DNA from: Austwickia chelonae
GTDB taxonomy: Bacteria > Actinomycetota > Actinomycetes > Actinomycetales > Dermatophilaceae
Length of the DNA: 64,000 nt
Direction: 5' to 3'
Assembly (NCBI RefSeq): GCF_003391095.1
Contig: NZ_CP031447.1
Location: 62,001 to 126,000 of the forward strand
The notes under the pieces were generated by a model. It was not told where the DNA came from. It was given only the letters and a program-made list of their open reading frames with translations, and did not search any database. Position numbers and translations under genes: made by a program. Of the stretch, positions 44,113-53,738 are shown piece by piece (the stretch's first letter is position 1; every line of letters starts with the position of its first letter).

Positions 44113-45441
44113 TCAGTGGATGAAGATCCCGCCGAAGAGGAAGCCCAGCGCCACCGAGAACCCGATGGCCAGGACCCCCGGCACCAGGAACGGATGGTTG
44201 AAGACGGCCTTGCCGATCCGGGTCGAACCGGTGTCGTCCATCTCGACCGCTGCGAGCAGGGTCGGGTAGGTCGGCAGGACGAAGAGCGCGGACACGGCGG
44301 CGAAGGCCGCGACGATGGCCACATTCGACACGCCCAGGGCGATCGCGGTCGGCATGATCGCCTTCGCCGTCGCGGCCTGGCTGTACAGCAGCGATGCGGC
44401 GAAGAAGAGCACCACGGCCAGCAGCCAGGAGTGCTGCTTCAACAGGTCACCGGAGAAGGCCATGATCTCCTTCTCGTGGGCCTTCACGAAGGTGGTGCCC
44501 AGCCAGGCGACACCCAGCACGCAGATCGAAGCGCTCATCCCCGATTTGAAGGTGGAGGCGTTGAGGATCTCCGCGGGCTGGACCTTGCAGATCAGCACGA
44601 TGATCGTGGCGACGGCCAACATGATGGAGATGATCGCGGCGTCACGGGGCATCGGGGCATTCTTCGGGTCGATCAGCTTGACCTTGTCGCTGATGGCGGT
44701 GGCGTAGAGCATCACGGTGATCAGACCGACGAGGAAGACCAGGACCGACTGCTTCGCGCCCGGCTTCAGGGTGCGCCCCGCGTGCGAGGTGGTGTCGAGC
44801 AGTCCTGCGTCACGGCGGCGCTGGAACTCGGGGTCGAACTCCAGGGCGCTGCGCGGGTTGCGCTTGTCCCAGATCATCATCAGACCGGCGGTCAGCATGC
44901 AGGCCAGGAAGGTGGAGGGGATGCACACCGCGAGGATCTGCAGGTAGTCGACGCCTTTCTTCTCCAGTGCGCCGGAGAGGAAGACCACGGCTGCGGAGAT
45001 CGGCGAAGCGGTGATCGCGATCTGGCTGGAGACCACGGCGATCGACAGCGGTCTGGCTGGTCGGATGTTGTTCTCCTTGGCGACCTCGGTGATGACCGGC
45101 ATCGCGGAGAAAGCGGTGTGCCCGGTTCCGGCCATCAGCGTCATCAGGTAGGTCATGACCGGGGCGAGGAACATCAGGTGCTGCGGGTTGCGGCGTAGCA
45201 CCTTGTCGACGACGTCGACGAGGTAGTCCATCCCGCCGGCGACCTGCATCGCGGCGATCGCGCAGATCACGGCGAGGATGATGGAGATGACGTCGAGCGG
45301 CATCCCGGCGGCGGTGGGTTTGGCACCCAGCGCGGCCAGGGCGACCACGCCGATACCACCGGCGAAACCGATCGCGATGCCACCGAGGCGGGCCCCGATG
45401 ACGATGGCCGCCAGGACGACGGCTAATTGGATCCAGAACAT
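44113..45441 (-). CDS. Anaerobic C4-dicarboxylate transporter (DcuA/DcuB family)
   Basis: 442 residues with about ten to twelve membrane helices. The family takes up fumarate, malate or aspartate in exchange for succinate during anaerobic fumarate respiration. Characteristic stretches: VICAIAAMQVAGGMDYLV, MAGTGHTAFSAMPVITEVA, SSQIAITASPISAA and YPTLLAAVEMDDTGSTRIG. DcuA and DcuB cannot be separated from sequence alone. ATG start. No aspartase or fumarase is adjacent. Confidence 0.93.
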   Translation of the reverse strand: MFWIQLAVVLAAIVIGARLGGIAIGFAGGIGVVALAALGAKPTAAGMPLDVISIILAVICAIAAMQVAGGMDYLVDVVDKVLRRNPQHLMFLAPVMTYLMTLMAGTGHTAFSAMPVITEVAKENNIRPARPLSIAVVSSQIAITASPISAAVVFLSGALEKKGVDYLQILAVCIPSTFLACMLTAGLMMIWDKRNPRSALEFDPEFQRRRDAGLLDTTSHAGRTLKPGAKQSVLVFLVGLITVMLYATAISDKVKLIDPKNAPMPRDAAIISIMLAVATIIVLICKVQPAEILNASTFKSGMSASICVLGVAWLGTTFVKAHEKEIMAFSGDLLKQHSWLLAVVLFFAASLLYSQAATAKAIMPTAIALGVSNVAIVAAFAAVSALFVLPTYPTLLAAVEMDDTGSTRIGKAVFNHPFLVPGVLAIGFSVALGFLFGGIFIH

Positions 45442-45664
45442 GTGTGCTCCTCGACGAGGGCCTGTGTAGCGAGGCGGGTGTGGTCGAGGAGATATTTCTC
45501 TGCGTCGGTGAGGTTTTCATCCTCGGGGTGGACGGCGGCCACGACCTGCCTTCTCTCAAAGGGGATGACAGAACCCCCCTACTTTAGAAAGTCGGTTTCC
45601 CTCATCGCATATCGGATGCCCCGAATGAGAAGTTCCACCCTTTTTGCATAGGATCTTTTCGTTC

Positions 45665-47158
45665 TCAGCTGTTTTTCTTGGAAGGCTGAGGGGAACCTTT
45701 TGCGAAACCGGCGGGCACGTTAACCACAGTGGTGCGGCCGCCGCTAGTCCCAAAGGTCCCGTCATCGTCGACCAAGGTGACCCAGATCTCGAAATAGGTC
45801 TCGGCGCCGATGTGGAGGCCTGCCGTCCGATAGGAGAACGTGCAGGTCCACTCCTGCCCGGTGGCCAATGTCGGATACTGCTGGCAGGTCGTGTTCTCTA
45901 TGCGACCGTCGCTGCGCTCCCTCATCGAGAAGACCTTCCCCGTCTCCGGAGACACATTCCGAACGGTCACCGTGAACTCGACCCGTCTCGATCCCGAGTC
46001 ATTCGGTGGAGCGGTCACCGTCACCTGAGGTTCTGGATAGACGTCCCGGAAAGTCGTCGTCGCCTTAGCCGAGACCGTCTCCCCGTCGGTGAGGGAGATC
46101 GTCGCCTCGAAGGTGGCCGTACTCCGTGGCTTGCCCTTCACCGCTTCCTTGGAGGTGTACTTGCAGACCATCTGCTGCTCCGGGGCCAAAGCAGGGCCTC
46201 CCTGGCAGGAGGAGAGCGGCACCGTGCCCTCCGGGGTGGACACCTGGGCCACCGTGACCGGCTTCTTGGTCACATTCGTGGCCGTCAAGGTCAACCGGGC
46301 CTTTTCTCCGGTTTCGGCCAGATCCGGCTGGTCGACCGCGAGAGCGGCCTTCAGCTTCGGCGCCGGTTTCGTGCTCTTCCACGTGATGGGGAACTCGGTG
46401 GTCACCGTCAGACCGTCGTCATCGGCCACCGTCGAGGTCACCACGTCCTGCACCGATTCCCCCGGAGCGACGGTTATCGAGGAGGTCCACGAGTTCTCGC
46501 AACTGAAAGGGACCGTGTCGCGATAGGCGATCTTCGCGTTCTTCGCATCCATCAGGTCGCCCAACAACTGACTGTGCAGACTCACCAGATTCGAGGTCTC
46601 CGGGATGCTCTTCGGGTAATTCGGTATCCGGCAGTAACCGATGCCCTGACCGGGGTCCACGGCGGGATTGATCGCCTGCATGATGAACAGCTGTAGCGGT
46701 GGGTCGTTCACCACCGACACTCGATGCGTATCCGTCCGTACGTGCAAGGCCCCATCGGGCGACTTCATGGTCACCGACATCGAGGCATCCCACACTTTCG
46801 GATACTGGACGCCATTCATGTTGTCTGCGAAGTAGAAGCGGCAGCCGGCCCCCGGTTCCACCGGTGCCTCACATCGGGCGTATTCGATGTCGAGCTGCTC
46901 GCCGTCGAGAGAGGCGCTGACCGCAGTGAGCGGGACCGAGCCGTCGTTGTGGAGATCCACTATCAGGTAGCCGCCCGAGATGGTGTACTCGTGGATTTCT
47001 TTCGGCGCGCTCCACGCTATGGAAAAAGACGCCGAACCAGCGGGTTGAGGATTCGCGGAGGCCGGAGGCGCAGCCGCCACCACGGACAACAACACCCCCA
47101 GCAGGAAAGCAAGAAAAGTCGTGGGAACAAGGGTCGACTGGCGCGAAGAATGAGTCAT
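45665..47158 (-). CDS. Secreted repeat protein with Ig-like domains
   Basis: 497 residues. Sec signal peptide (hydrophobic 12-30, AxA cleavage) and no sortase motif or C-terminal anchor. The mature protein is beta-rich with at least three related Ig-like/DUF11-type units: each holds a LTLTATNVTKKPVTV- or VEFTVTVRNVSPETG-type strand and a Cys pair (for example SSCQGG... QQMVCKY; NTTCQQYP... EWTCTFSY) probably making disulfides. Likely a cell-envelope or extracellular adhesion/structural protein. Function unknown. Ribosome binding site AGGT upstream of ATG. Confidence 0.75.
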   Translation of the reverse strand: MTHSSRQSTLVPTTFLAFLLGVLLSVVAAAPPASANPQPAGSASFSIAWSAPKEIHEYTISGGYLIVDLHNDGSVPLTAVSASLDGEQLDIEYARCEAPVEPGAGCRFYFADNMNGVQYPKVWDASMSVTMKSPDGALHVRTDTHRVSVVNDPPLQLFIMQAINPAVDPGQGIGYCRIPNYPKSIPETSNLVSLHSQLLGDLMDAKNAKIAYRDTVPFSCENSWTSSITVAPGESVQDVVTSTVADDDGLTVTTEFPITWKSTKPAPKLKAALAVDQPDLAETGEKARLTLTATNVTKKPVTVAQVSTPEGTVPLSSCQGGPALAPEQQMVCKYTSKEAVKGKPRSTATFEATISLTDGETVSAKATTTFRDVYPEPQVTVTAPPNDSGSRRVEFTVTVRNVSPETGKVFSMRERSDGRIENTTCQQYPTLATGQEWTCTFSYRTAGLHIGAETYFEIWVTLVDDDGTFGTSGGRTTVVNVPAGFAKGSPQPSKKNS

Positions 47159-47428
47159 GGCTACCTAGCGAAATAAGGTGAATGACGTCAATGCGAGGTA
47201 TGACCCTTTTAGGGTGCCACTCCGCTCGGCCGATGTGAATACCCCTGGGAAGCAAGCCGGGAGCAAGCGTTTCCCGACCCAGGCGTGGGACATGTCAGCC
47301 ATCGAGTCGGCGCCGGAGAACACCGGGAGTGAAAACTGTCGGAAATATGCATCATCGACGGAGAGAACTGCACGAACGTGCATTCCTTTCCTCTTCCGGT
47401 GAGCAGCCCGCGGTGATGGGATAGGCCC

Positions 47429-48430
47429 ATGAAAAAGCTGATCAACGACCCCGCAACGGTCGTCGCCGACGCCCTGTGCGGAATGGAACTCGCGCACGGC
47501 GACCGGCTGCGCATCGACCACGCGCAGCGCATCGTGTACCGCAAGGACGCACCCCGCCCCGGAAAAGTCGGACTGATCTCCGGCGGCGGCAGCGGACACG
47601 AACCGATGCACGGCGGGTTCGTCGGTCACGGAATGCTCGACGCCGCCTGCGCCGGAGAAGTCTTCACCTCACCGGTGCCCGACCAGATGATGGCCGCCAC
47701 CCACGGCGTCGACACCGGCGCAGGCGTCCTGCACATCGTCAAGAACTACACCGGCGACATCATGAACTTCGAGATGGCCGCCGAAATGGCCGAAGCCGAA
47801 CACGGCTGCCGCGTCGTCTCCGTCGTCACCGACGACGACGTCGCCGTCAAGGACTCCCTCTACACCGCAGGACGCCGCGGAGTCGGCGTCACCGTCCTCG
47901 TCGAGAAGATCGTCGGCGCCGCCGCCGAAGCCGGACGCGACCTCGACAGCTGCGCCGACCTGGCCCGCACCGTCAACGCCCACGGCCGCTCCATGGGCAT
48001 GGCCCTCACCTCCTGCACCGTCCCCGCCGCCGGAAAAGCCACCTTCGAACTCGCCGAGGACGACATGGAGATCGGCATCGGCATCCACGGCGAACCCGGC
48101 CGCCAACGCATGAAACTCGGAGCAGCACGAGAAGTCGCCGAACGCCTCGTCGAACCAGTCCTCGCGGACCTCGACTTCACCGGCGCCCCCGCCATCGTCA
48201 TGATGAACGGCATGGGCGGCACCCCCCTGCTCGAGCTGTACGTCATGTACGCCGAAGTCGCCCGCATCCTCGAAGCCAAAGGCATCACCGTCGCCCGCAA
48301 CCTCGTCGGCAACTACATCACCAGCCTCGACATGGCCGGCTGCTCGGTGACCCTCCTCAAAGCCGACGACGACATCCTCGGACTCTGGGACGCCCCGGTG
48401 AACACCCCCGGCCTGCGATGGGGATGCTGA
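47429..48430 (+). CDS. dhaK: Dihydroxyacetone kinase, DhaK subunit
   Basis: 333 residues. Binds dihydroxyacetone covalently through His220 (GIGIHGEPG) and passes it to phosphorylation by DhaL. Conserved segments: [49 protein letters not shown] start close to the promoter. The stop (TGA, 48428-48430) overlaps the dhaL ATG. First gene of a dhaKLM operon. Confidence 0.95.
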   Translation: MKKLINDPATVVADALCGMELAHGDRLRIDHAQRIVYRKDAPRPGKVGLISGGGSGHEPMHGGFVGHGMLDAACAGEVFTSPVPDQMMAATHGVDTGAGVLHIVKNYTGDIMNFEMAAEMAEAEHGCRVVSVVTDDDVAVKDSLYTAGRRGVGVTVLVEKIVGAAAEAGRDLDSCADLARTVNAHGRSMGMALTSCTVPAAGKATFELAEDDMEIGIGIHGEPGRQRMKLGAAREVAERLVEPVLADLDFTGAPAIVMMNGMGGTPLLELYVMYAEVARILEAKGITVARNLVGNYITSLDMAGCSVTLLKADDDILGLWDAPVNTPGLRWGC

Positions 48431-49062
48431 TGAGCGACAGCGCCCTCACCCTCCAGAAAGCCCACGCCTGGATGGTCGCCTTCGCCGACGCCGTCCACGC
48501 CGACGCCGACCTGCTCACCGACCTCGACCGACAGATCGGTGACGCCGACCACGGCTCCAACATGGACCGAGGCATGCACGCCGTCACCGCCCTCGACCCG
48601 GACACCTTCACCGACGCCCCCGCCTACCTCAAAAAAGCAGGCATGACCCTGGTCAGCACCGTCGGCGGAGCCAGCGGCCCCCTCTACGGAACCTTCTTCA
48701 TGCGGTTCGCCGGAGCGCTCGGCAATGACACCACCCCCGACACCGACCGCTTCGCCGCCGCCCTCCAAGCCGGCGTCGACGGAGTCATCGCCCGCGGCAA
48801 AGCCGAACCCGGCGACAAGACGATGATCGACGCGCTCACCCCCGCCGTCACCGCCTTCACCGAAGCCGCCACCGACGGACTGGACGCCGCCCTCACCGCC
48901 GCCGCCGACGCCGCCGCCCGAGGACGCGACGCCACCACCCCCCTGACTGCCCGCAAAGGCCGCGCCAGCTACCTCGGCGAACGCAGCATCGGACACCAGG
49001 ACCCCGGCGCGACCTCCACCGCGATGCTCCTGGCCGCAGCCGCGAAAGCCTTCGCCGCATGA
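48430..49062 (+). CDS. dhaL: Dihydroxyacetone kinase, DhaL subunit (ADP-binding)
   Basis: 210 residues from ATG 48430 (TGATG overlap with dhaK). Metal/ADP binding motif IGDADHGSNMDRG near 36-48, then STVGGASGPLYGTFFMR and the C-terminal SYLGERSIGHQDPGATST. Transfers phosphate from DhaM via bound ADP to dihydroxyacetone on DhaK. Its stop overlaps dhaM by four bases. Confidence 0.95.
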   Translation: MSDSALTLQKAHAWMVAFADAVHADADLLTDLDRQIGDADHGSNMDRGMHAVTALDPDTFTDAPAYLKKAGMTLVSTVGGASGPLYGTFFMRFAGALGNDTTPDTDRFAAALQAGVDGVIARGKAEPGDKTMIDALTPAVTAFTEAATDGLDAALTAAADAAARGRDATTPLTARKGRASYLGERSIGHQDPGATSTAMLLAAAAKAFAA

Positions 49063-49814
49063 TCGGCATCGTCGTCGTCTCACACAGCCACCCCCTCGCC
49101 TCGGCGGCCCTCACCCTGGCCTCCGAAATGGTGCCCGCCGAAGGAGGACCGAAGATCGCGCTCGCTGCCGGGCTGGACGAGACGACCTTCGGTACCGATG
49201 CGGCCCGGGTCGCCGACGCCCTGGTCGAGGTCGACTCGCCTGACGGTGTCCTGGTGCTCCTCGACCTCGGCTCGGCGCTGCTCTCCGCCGAAATGGCGTT
49301 GGAGTTCGTCGAACCGGAACTGGCTGAGCGGGTCGTCGTGAGCTCGGCGCCCTTGGTGGAGGGGCTGGTGGCTGCTGCAGCCAGCGCAGCGACCGGCGCT
49401 GACCTGCAGAAGGTTCGGCGAGAAGCCGAAGGCGCCTTGCAGGCCAAGGCCGAGCATCTCGGGCACACCGTCGAGGCGCCACCTTCCGCGGAGGCTGGAA
49501 GTGGCATTGGGGCGGACCCTGCCACAGCGGATTCCGGAGCGGCGCAGGACGTCGTCGAACGGACGGTGGTGCTCACCGACCCGGCCGGGATGCACGCCCG
49601 CCCGGCGGGGCTGGTCGTCGCTGCCGCCGCCCGGTACGACGCCCGGGTGCTGCTGATCGCGCAGAGCGGACAGGAAGGGGACGCTGCGAGCATCCTCGGG
49701 CTCCTCGGTTTGGGCGCGCGGCACGGCGAACGGGTCGTCATCCGTGCCACCGGCGCTCAGGCTGCTCAGGCCGTCGACGCGGTGGCTGTTCTGTTGGAAG
49801 GCCCCGTCGGCTGA
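49059..49814 (+). CDS. dhaM: DhaM-HPr fusion, phosphoryl donor of dihydroxyacetone kinase
   Basis: 251 residues. N-terminal EIIA-Man-like DhaM domain (1 to about 130) with phospho-acceptor His9 in VVSHSHPLA. An Ala/Gly/Asp-rich linker (about 145-165) joins an HPr domain (about 168-251) with phospho-His179 in GMHARPAG. The regulatory Ser region GDAASILGLLGLGA is also present. The fusion supplies both PTS relay steps, a known actinobacterial form lacking the enzyme I-like part found in E. coli DhaM. Takes phosphate from PTS enzyme I. Confidence 0.92.
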   Translation: MIGIVVVSHSHPLASAALTLASEMVPAEGGPKIALAAGLDETTFGTDAARVADALVEVDSPDGVLVLLDLGSALLSAEMALEFVEPELAERVVVSSAPLVEGLVAAAASAATGADLQKVRREAEGALQAKAEHLGHTVEAPPSAEAGSGIGADPATADSGAAQDVVERTVVLTDPAGMHARPAGLVVAAAARYDARVLLIAQSGQEGDAASILGLLGLGARHGERVVIRATGAQAAQAVDAVAVLLEGPVG

Positions 49815-49824
49815 CCCGGGGCGA

Positions 49825-49895
49825 ACTGCCAGCACCTTTCCTCGACTGCCCGTGTGGATGAAGACGGGTCTGGGTCGAGGAAAGGTGCTGGCAGT
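49825..49895. terminator. 22-bp perfect inverted repeat after dhaM
   Basis: Arms 49825-49846 and 49874-49895 (core AGCACCTTTCCTCGAC) are exactly complementary over 22 bp. A 27-nt loop contains a second 5-bp stem (CCCGT/ACGGG). Longer than a usual terminator. A further 8-bp palindrome (GTGATCGA/TCGATCAC) lies at 49923-49939. Sits between the convergent dhaM and CoA-transferase genes; the rest of 49815-50129 holds no gene. Confidence 0.65.
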
Positions 49896-50129
49896 GAGAG
49901 TGTTCAGCGAGTCGAGGACGGGGTGATCGACTCGATCACGCCGGGCTCGGCCGAACTGCCCAGGACCGTCACCGGAACCAGAGCGGCCTGACAACGGGTC
50001 CTTCGACGAGAACGTGCAGGTGTAGCTGCCACCCGGTGGGACCGACCGTAGCCAGGCTGAGGCGTAGTGAAGATCTGGCGATGACTGTCCAGGTCACTTC
50101 GGTGACTCTGTCCGCCTTGCCAGTTCAGC

Positions 50130-51425
50130 TCAGAGAACCTTCATCCGCTGGGCCTGCTCGGTCAGCTCGTCCCGGAAATCCGGATGCGCGATCCCGATCA
50201 ACGCCCGTGCCCGCTCCCGATTGCTCCGACCCCGCAACTGAGCGACCCCGTACTCCGTCACCACGAAATTGATGTCGTTCTTGCTGGTGGACACATGGGT
50301 GCCCGGCGCCAACGTCGGCACGATCCGACTGATCGAATCGCCCTTCGCCGTCGACGGCAACACGATGAACGACTTGCCACCCCGAGAACGATTCGCTGCC
50401 CGGACGAAGTCCGACTGCCCGCCAGTCCCCGAATAAGGCACCGACCCCAAGGACTCCGAACCACACTGCCCCAGGAAATCGATCTGCATCGTGGCATTGA
50501 TGGTGTGCAGATTGTCATGCCTGCCCACCAGATACGGGTCATTGGTGATGTCGACCGGGCACATCTGCACCGCAGGATTACGGTCGAGGAAGTCGTACAA
50601 ACGACGCGAGCCCAACGCGAAGGTCGCCTTCATGTGACCGCGATCGACATTCTTCGCCGCATTGGTCACCGCGCCCGACTCGACCAGGGTCAGAATGCCG
50701 TCACCGATCATCTCCGTATGAACCCCCAGGTCACGGCGTTCAGTGAGCTGCATGACCACCGCATCGGGAATCGCCCCGTACCCGATCTGCACCGTGGCAC
50801 CATCCGGGATCAGATCGGCCACATAGCCGCCGATCGCTTTCTGCACCGGACCGATCTGAGGCAGACCCACCTCGCTGAGCGGCCGATCGTCCTCCACGAG
50901 CGCGGTCACCTGATCGATGTGCACATGACACTGCCCGTACGTGTACGGAACATGCGGGTTGACCTCGAGAACAACCGTACGAGCCTGCTCGATGGCCGCC
51001 ATCGTGTAGTCCGGGGCCAGACCCAACGAGAAATAACCGTGACGATCCATCGGAGAGGCCAACGCGACGACGACGTCCACCGGGAAATAGCCCTCCCGGA
51101 ACAAGGAAGGCATCTCGCTGAAGTAACTGGGCCGGTAATCGATCCAACCGGCCTGACCGCCCGCACGAGAAGCCGACCCGAAGAAGAGCGAGGTGTGCCG
51201 GACATGCTCCTGGGTCTCCGGATCGAGATAGCCGAAGGGGCGCAAAGGCAGGATCTGGCTGACGACCACCCCCCGTTTCTCCCGGCGTCGCTCCGAGAGC
51301 GCATCCAGGACGGCGGGCGGCTCACCGACACCGGTCGGGGCCACCACCGTGTCTCCGTCACCGATCAGATCGATGACGTCGTGGGCTGTACGGAGCTTGG
51401 TGGCATAGCGGTCCTGTGCGGTCAT
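50130..51425 (-). CDS. Acetyl-CoA hydrolase/CoA-transferase family protein (4-hydroxybutyrate CoA-transferase-like)
   Basis: 431 residues from ATG 51425, with GAGGACG upstream. Class I CoA-transferase layout: N-terminal domain ending in NPHVPYTYGQCHVHI, C-terminal domain with GYGAIPDAVVMQL and catalytic-type Glu in HTEMIGDG. PYSGTGGQSDFVRAANRS and EYGVAQLRGRS are typical of the 4-hydroxybutyrate/succinate/acetate CoA-transferase subgroup. It swaps CoA between short-chain acids; the exact pair is unknown. Single gene. Confidence 0.88.
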   Translation of the reverse strand: MTAQDRYATKLRTAHDVIDLIGDGDTVVAPTGVGEPPAVLDALSERRREKRGVVVSQILPLRPFGYLDPETQEHVRHTSLFFGSASRAGGQAGWIDYRPSYFSEMPSLFREGYFPVDVVVALASPMDRHGYFSLGLAPDYTMAAIEQARTVVLEVNPHVPYTYGQCHVHIDQVTALVEDDRPLSEVGLPQIGPVQKAIGGYVADLIPDGATVQIGYGAIPDAVVMQLTERRDLGVHTEMIGDGILTLVESGAVTNAAKNVDRGHMKATFALGSRRLYDFLDRNPAVQMCPVDITNDPYLVGRHDNLHTINATMQIDFLGQCGSESLGSVPYSGTGGQSDFVRAANRSRGGKSFIVLPSTAKGDSISRIVPTLAPGTHVSTSKNDINFVVTEYGVAQLRGRSNRERARALIGIAHPDFRDELTEQAQRMKVL

Positions 51426-51736
51426 GTCACGTCCTCGTGGCTCGGGGTGTCCCACCTCCAGGCTATCGACGCATCCCGGGTAGCGGGGGAGACTGGGGAC
51501 CCTTCCCAGAGAACGGATTCGACGTGAGAGCAGCGCCAGACATCAGCTATCACCATCCGACGAGGGCTCTCGGTAGGTGCAGGCCGATCGATCAGGAAAT
51601 CTTCCGCCGTCTAGCGAAAAACAGAGAAAGGCCAAGAAAGAAGTAGCCCGGATGTCGCAGAGCACCCAGGAAGACTGCTCTCCCTAGGCTGACACTCGAG
51701 CGCGCTATCCGGCGCGCGGGCGTAAGGAGGCAACCG
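51426..51736. other. Divergent intergenic region
   Basis: 311 bases between the CoA-transferase and the PPOX-type gene. It should contain both promoters. A GCGCGC/GCGCGC hairpin (51700-51705, 51712-51717) sits just before the ribosome binding site AAGGAGG. No gene seen. Confidence 0.5.
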
Positions 51737-52189
51737 ATGACACCGTCTGCCGACAACGGGCCCGAGGGAGCCCGACCCGGAACGGCCCTCGACGAGGAAA
51801 CCTGCCTGGGCATCCTCCGAGGGCTCGAATTCGGTCGACTGGCCTACCTGGTGAACGGACGGGTCGAACTGGTCCCGGTGAACTACGCGATACACCGCGA
51901 CGAGATCGTTTTCCGCACCGCTGAAGGCAGCAAACTCGCCGGGGCACTGGCCGGCGACGAAGTGGTCTTCGAAGTGGACGAGATCACCGAGGAAAAAGCC
52001 ACCAGCGTCATCGTGCGAGCCATCCCGCGCGCGCTGTCCCACGAGGAGGCACGCTGGTCCGATCAGATGCGCTTGCGCCCCTGGGTGGTCTCGGAGAAAG
52101 ACCACGTGATCGGGCTCGCACCGACCCTGATCAGCGGACGCGCATTCAACCTGGCGAGACCCTGGCGCTCGCTGCGGCCCCACCCCTGA
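51737..52189 (+). CDS. PPOX-type flavin-binding protein
   Basis: 150 residues with AAGGAGG ideally placed. Split-barrel flavin-binding fold: LGILRGLEFGRLAYLVNGRVELVPVNY and FRTAEGSKLAGALAG are the hallmarks of the pyridoxamine-5'-phosphate-oxidase-like family that binds FMN or F420. The end (HVIGLAPTLISGRAFNLA) fits. Substrate unknown. Gene faces a repeat cluster and the disordered protein gene. Confidence 0.85.
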   Translation: MTPSADNGPEGARPGTALDEETCLGILRGLEFGRLAYLVNGRVELVPVNYAIHRDEIVFRTAEGSKLAGALAGDEVVFEVDEITEEKATSVIVRAIPRALSHEEARWSDQMRLRPWVVSEKDHVIGLAPTLISGRAFNLARPWRSLRPHP

Positions 52190-52225
52190 ACCACGTCCCT
52201 CACCTGCCCCGACAACCAGCAACGG

Positions 52226-52361
52226 TTGAACCTGGGTACCGTACTCGACCGTACTCGTGAACCTGGGCACCGTACTCGGTGCTCAGGTTCACGTTGATCA
52301 GTGGTGAAGCTGGAAAACTCGGGGACAACCTCGACCTGGGCACCGAGTACGGTGCCCAGGT
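52226..52361. repeat. Cluster of palindromic repeat units
   Basis: Three related units built on AACCTGGGCACCGTACTCG. Unit 2 is a near-perfect 15-bp hairpin (52257-52271, 52278-52292). Unit 3 (52334-52344, 52351-52361) is the same element in reverse orientation. A degenerate unit 1 (from 52226) reads AACCTGGGTACCGTACTCG. The pair in opposite orientations resembles REP/BIME-like elements between convergent genes and may terminate transcription from both sides. Confidence 0.7.
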
Positions 52362-52403
52362 TCACAGGGGATGGAGGGTGAGGGTGAGAGGGAAGGTGAG
52401 GGG

Positions 52404-53663
52404 CTAGCGGCCCAGCAGATCGTCCCACCAGGTGTTGGTTTTCTGTCCGCTGCTGGTGCTTGCGGTCTTCTTCGCACTGGTGGGCTGCGGGTGATGTTCG
52501 CGTTCACGGCGGCTGGTCCGAGAACGCTCTACCGTGTCTGCCCGCATCACTCCGAACCGACGCACCTGCTCCTGAAGATGTTGACTCATGTGACCCTGCT
52601 GTTCGGCCCAGGGGTTGTCCGTCGCTACCGCATGGGGTGGCGGAATCGGCGCCACCACCTCGCTCTGCTTGAGAGCAGCGGTCTCCCCGACGGCCCGCAG
52701 GTCGACCACATAGGACGTGGGTGAGCCGGCGGCGTGCTCGCCATAGGTGTACTCGGCGTACATGGACCCGTCGGAACCACGGAAGGACACGCCGGTGTAC
52801 ACCGGATCGGGCATCCTCTCCTCGTCCTCCGGTGACAGCTGATCGGCGAAAGAGCCCTCGGTGGTGGCCGAGCCCGATGTCTTGTCGGACGAAGGCTGCC
52901 CGGTGACAGACGATTTTTTCTCCGCCGGCATGGCGACCGTCGAGAGTTCAGCACCCGGTTCACCGGAGGGTTCTTCCATCGATAACGAGTTGGAGGACGT
53001 CTCGGAGGCCGGCTGTTCCGCTGGTTCCACGACCTCCTCGTCGTCCTCGACGAGGGCTTGCTGGGGCGCAGTGAGTGGCTGTCGGTAGTCGGTGATCTCC
53101 AGGTATCCGTTGTCGGCGCGCACCCAGTCGCGGGAGATCGCGGTGTGGGCGATGCTGATCTCCCAGTCGGGCAACGAAAGCAGATCTTCTTCGGTGAGAC
53201 GGCTGCCAGCCATGAGAGTCGCGGCCAGGTACAGGCTGCCGCCGTTGTCCCGGGCGACCCGCACTGCATTGCGGAAATCACCGTTCTGGGCCTCGGTCAT
53301 CCGGCACAGGTCCACCCGACGTTTGGCCAGCGGGGACAACCGCTGCACCGCGCACATCACCTCAGGGGTGCGGGCGGCATGGACGTGCAACATCAGGGCC
53401 AGCTCTCCGGCGACATCACCGTCGGATTCGACGCGCCACAGGATTCCTGGAGGTCCGTCGAGCCCGGGATGGGTGCCGGGGGCTCCGGAGTCGGTGGCGC
53501 CTACGCGGGGCGGTGGGACGATGTCGCCGCTGGACAACTGCAATCTCAACAGATGCCAGGCATATCCGCTGGCTTCGTGGAGAAGAGCTATCCAGCGCGG
53601 TTGTATTCCCAGGTCTGATCGACTCTTGGTGCCTATCAGAATGCTGGCTGTGACTGCGCTCAT
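52404..53663 (-). CDS. Unknown protein with disordered C-terminal half
   Basis: 419 residues from ATG 53663, with GGGGGAGG upstream. Residues 1-205 look folded (mixed alpha/beta, LALMLHVHAARTPEVMCAV, CRMTEAQNGDFRNAV); 210-290 are acidic, Ser/Glu-rich and disordered; 295-345 form a short ordered part (VYTGVSFRGSDGSMYAEYTY); the tail is basic and ends in the distinctive TWWDDLLGR. No family recognised, no signal peptide or membrane segment. First function clue may be the conserved C-terminus. Co-directional with the glycosyltransferase upstream. Confidence 0.65.
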   Translation of the reverse strand: MSAVTASILIGTKSRSDLGIQPRWIALLHEASGYAWHLLRLQLSSGDIVPPPRVGATDSGAPGTHPGLDGPPGILWRVESDGDVAGELALMLHVHAARTPEVMCAVQRLSPLAKRRVDLCRMTEAQNGDFRNAVRVARDNGGSLYLAATLMAGSRLTEEDLLSLPDWEISIAHTAISRDWVRADNGYLEITDYRQPLTAPQQALVEDDEEVVEPAEQPASETSSNSLSMEEPSGEPGAELSTVAMPAEKKSSVTGQPSSDKTSGSATTEGSFADQLSPEDEERMPDPVYTGVSFRGSDGSMYAEYTYGEHAAGSPTSYVVDLRAVGETAALKQSEVVAPIPPPHAVATDNPWAEQQGHMSQHLQEQVRRFGVMRADTVERSRTSRREREHHPQPTSAKKTASTSSGQKTNTWWDDLLGR

Positions 53664-53738
53664 CGTCGCCTCCCCCGTCACTGGTCGGCTTTTACGCCGT
53701 CCTTTCTAGGATAACGGGATATCGACGGAAAGAAAGGT

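Noticed and set aside
47476-49062. Long frame starting inside dhaK
   Set aside because: The first 315 codons are an Arg-rich shadow of dhaK; only the part from 48430 (dhaL) is real.
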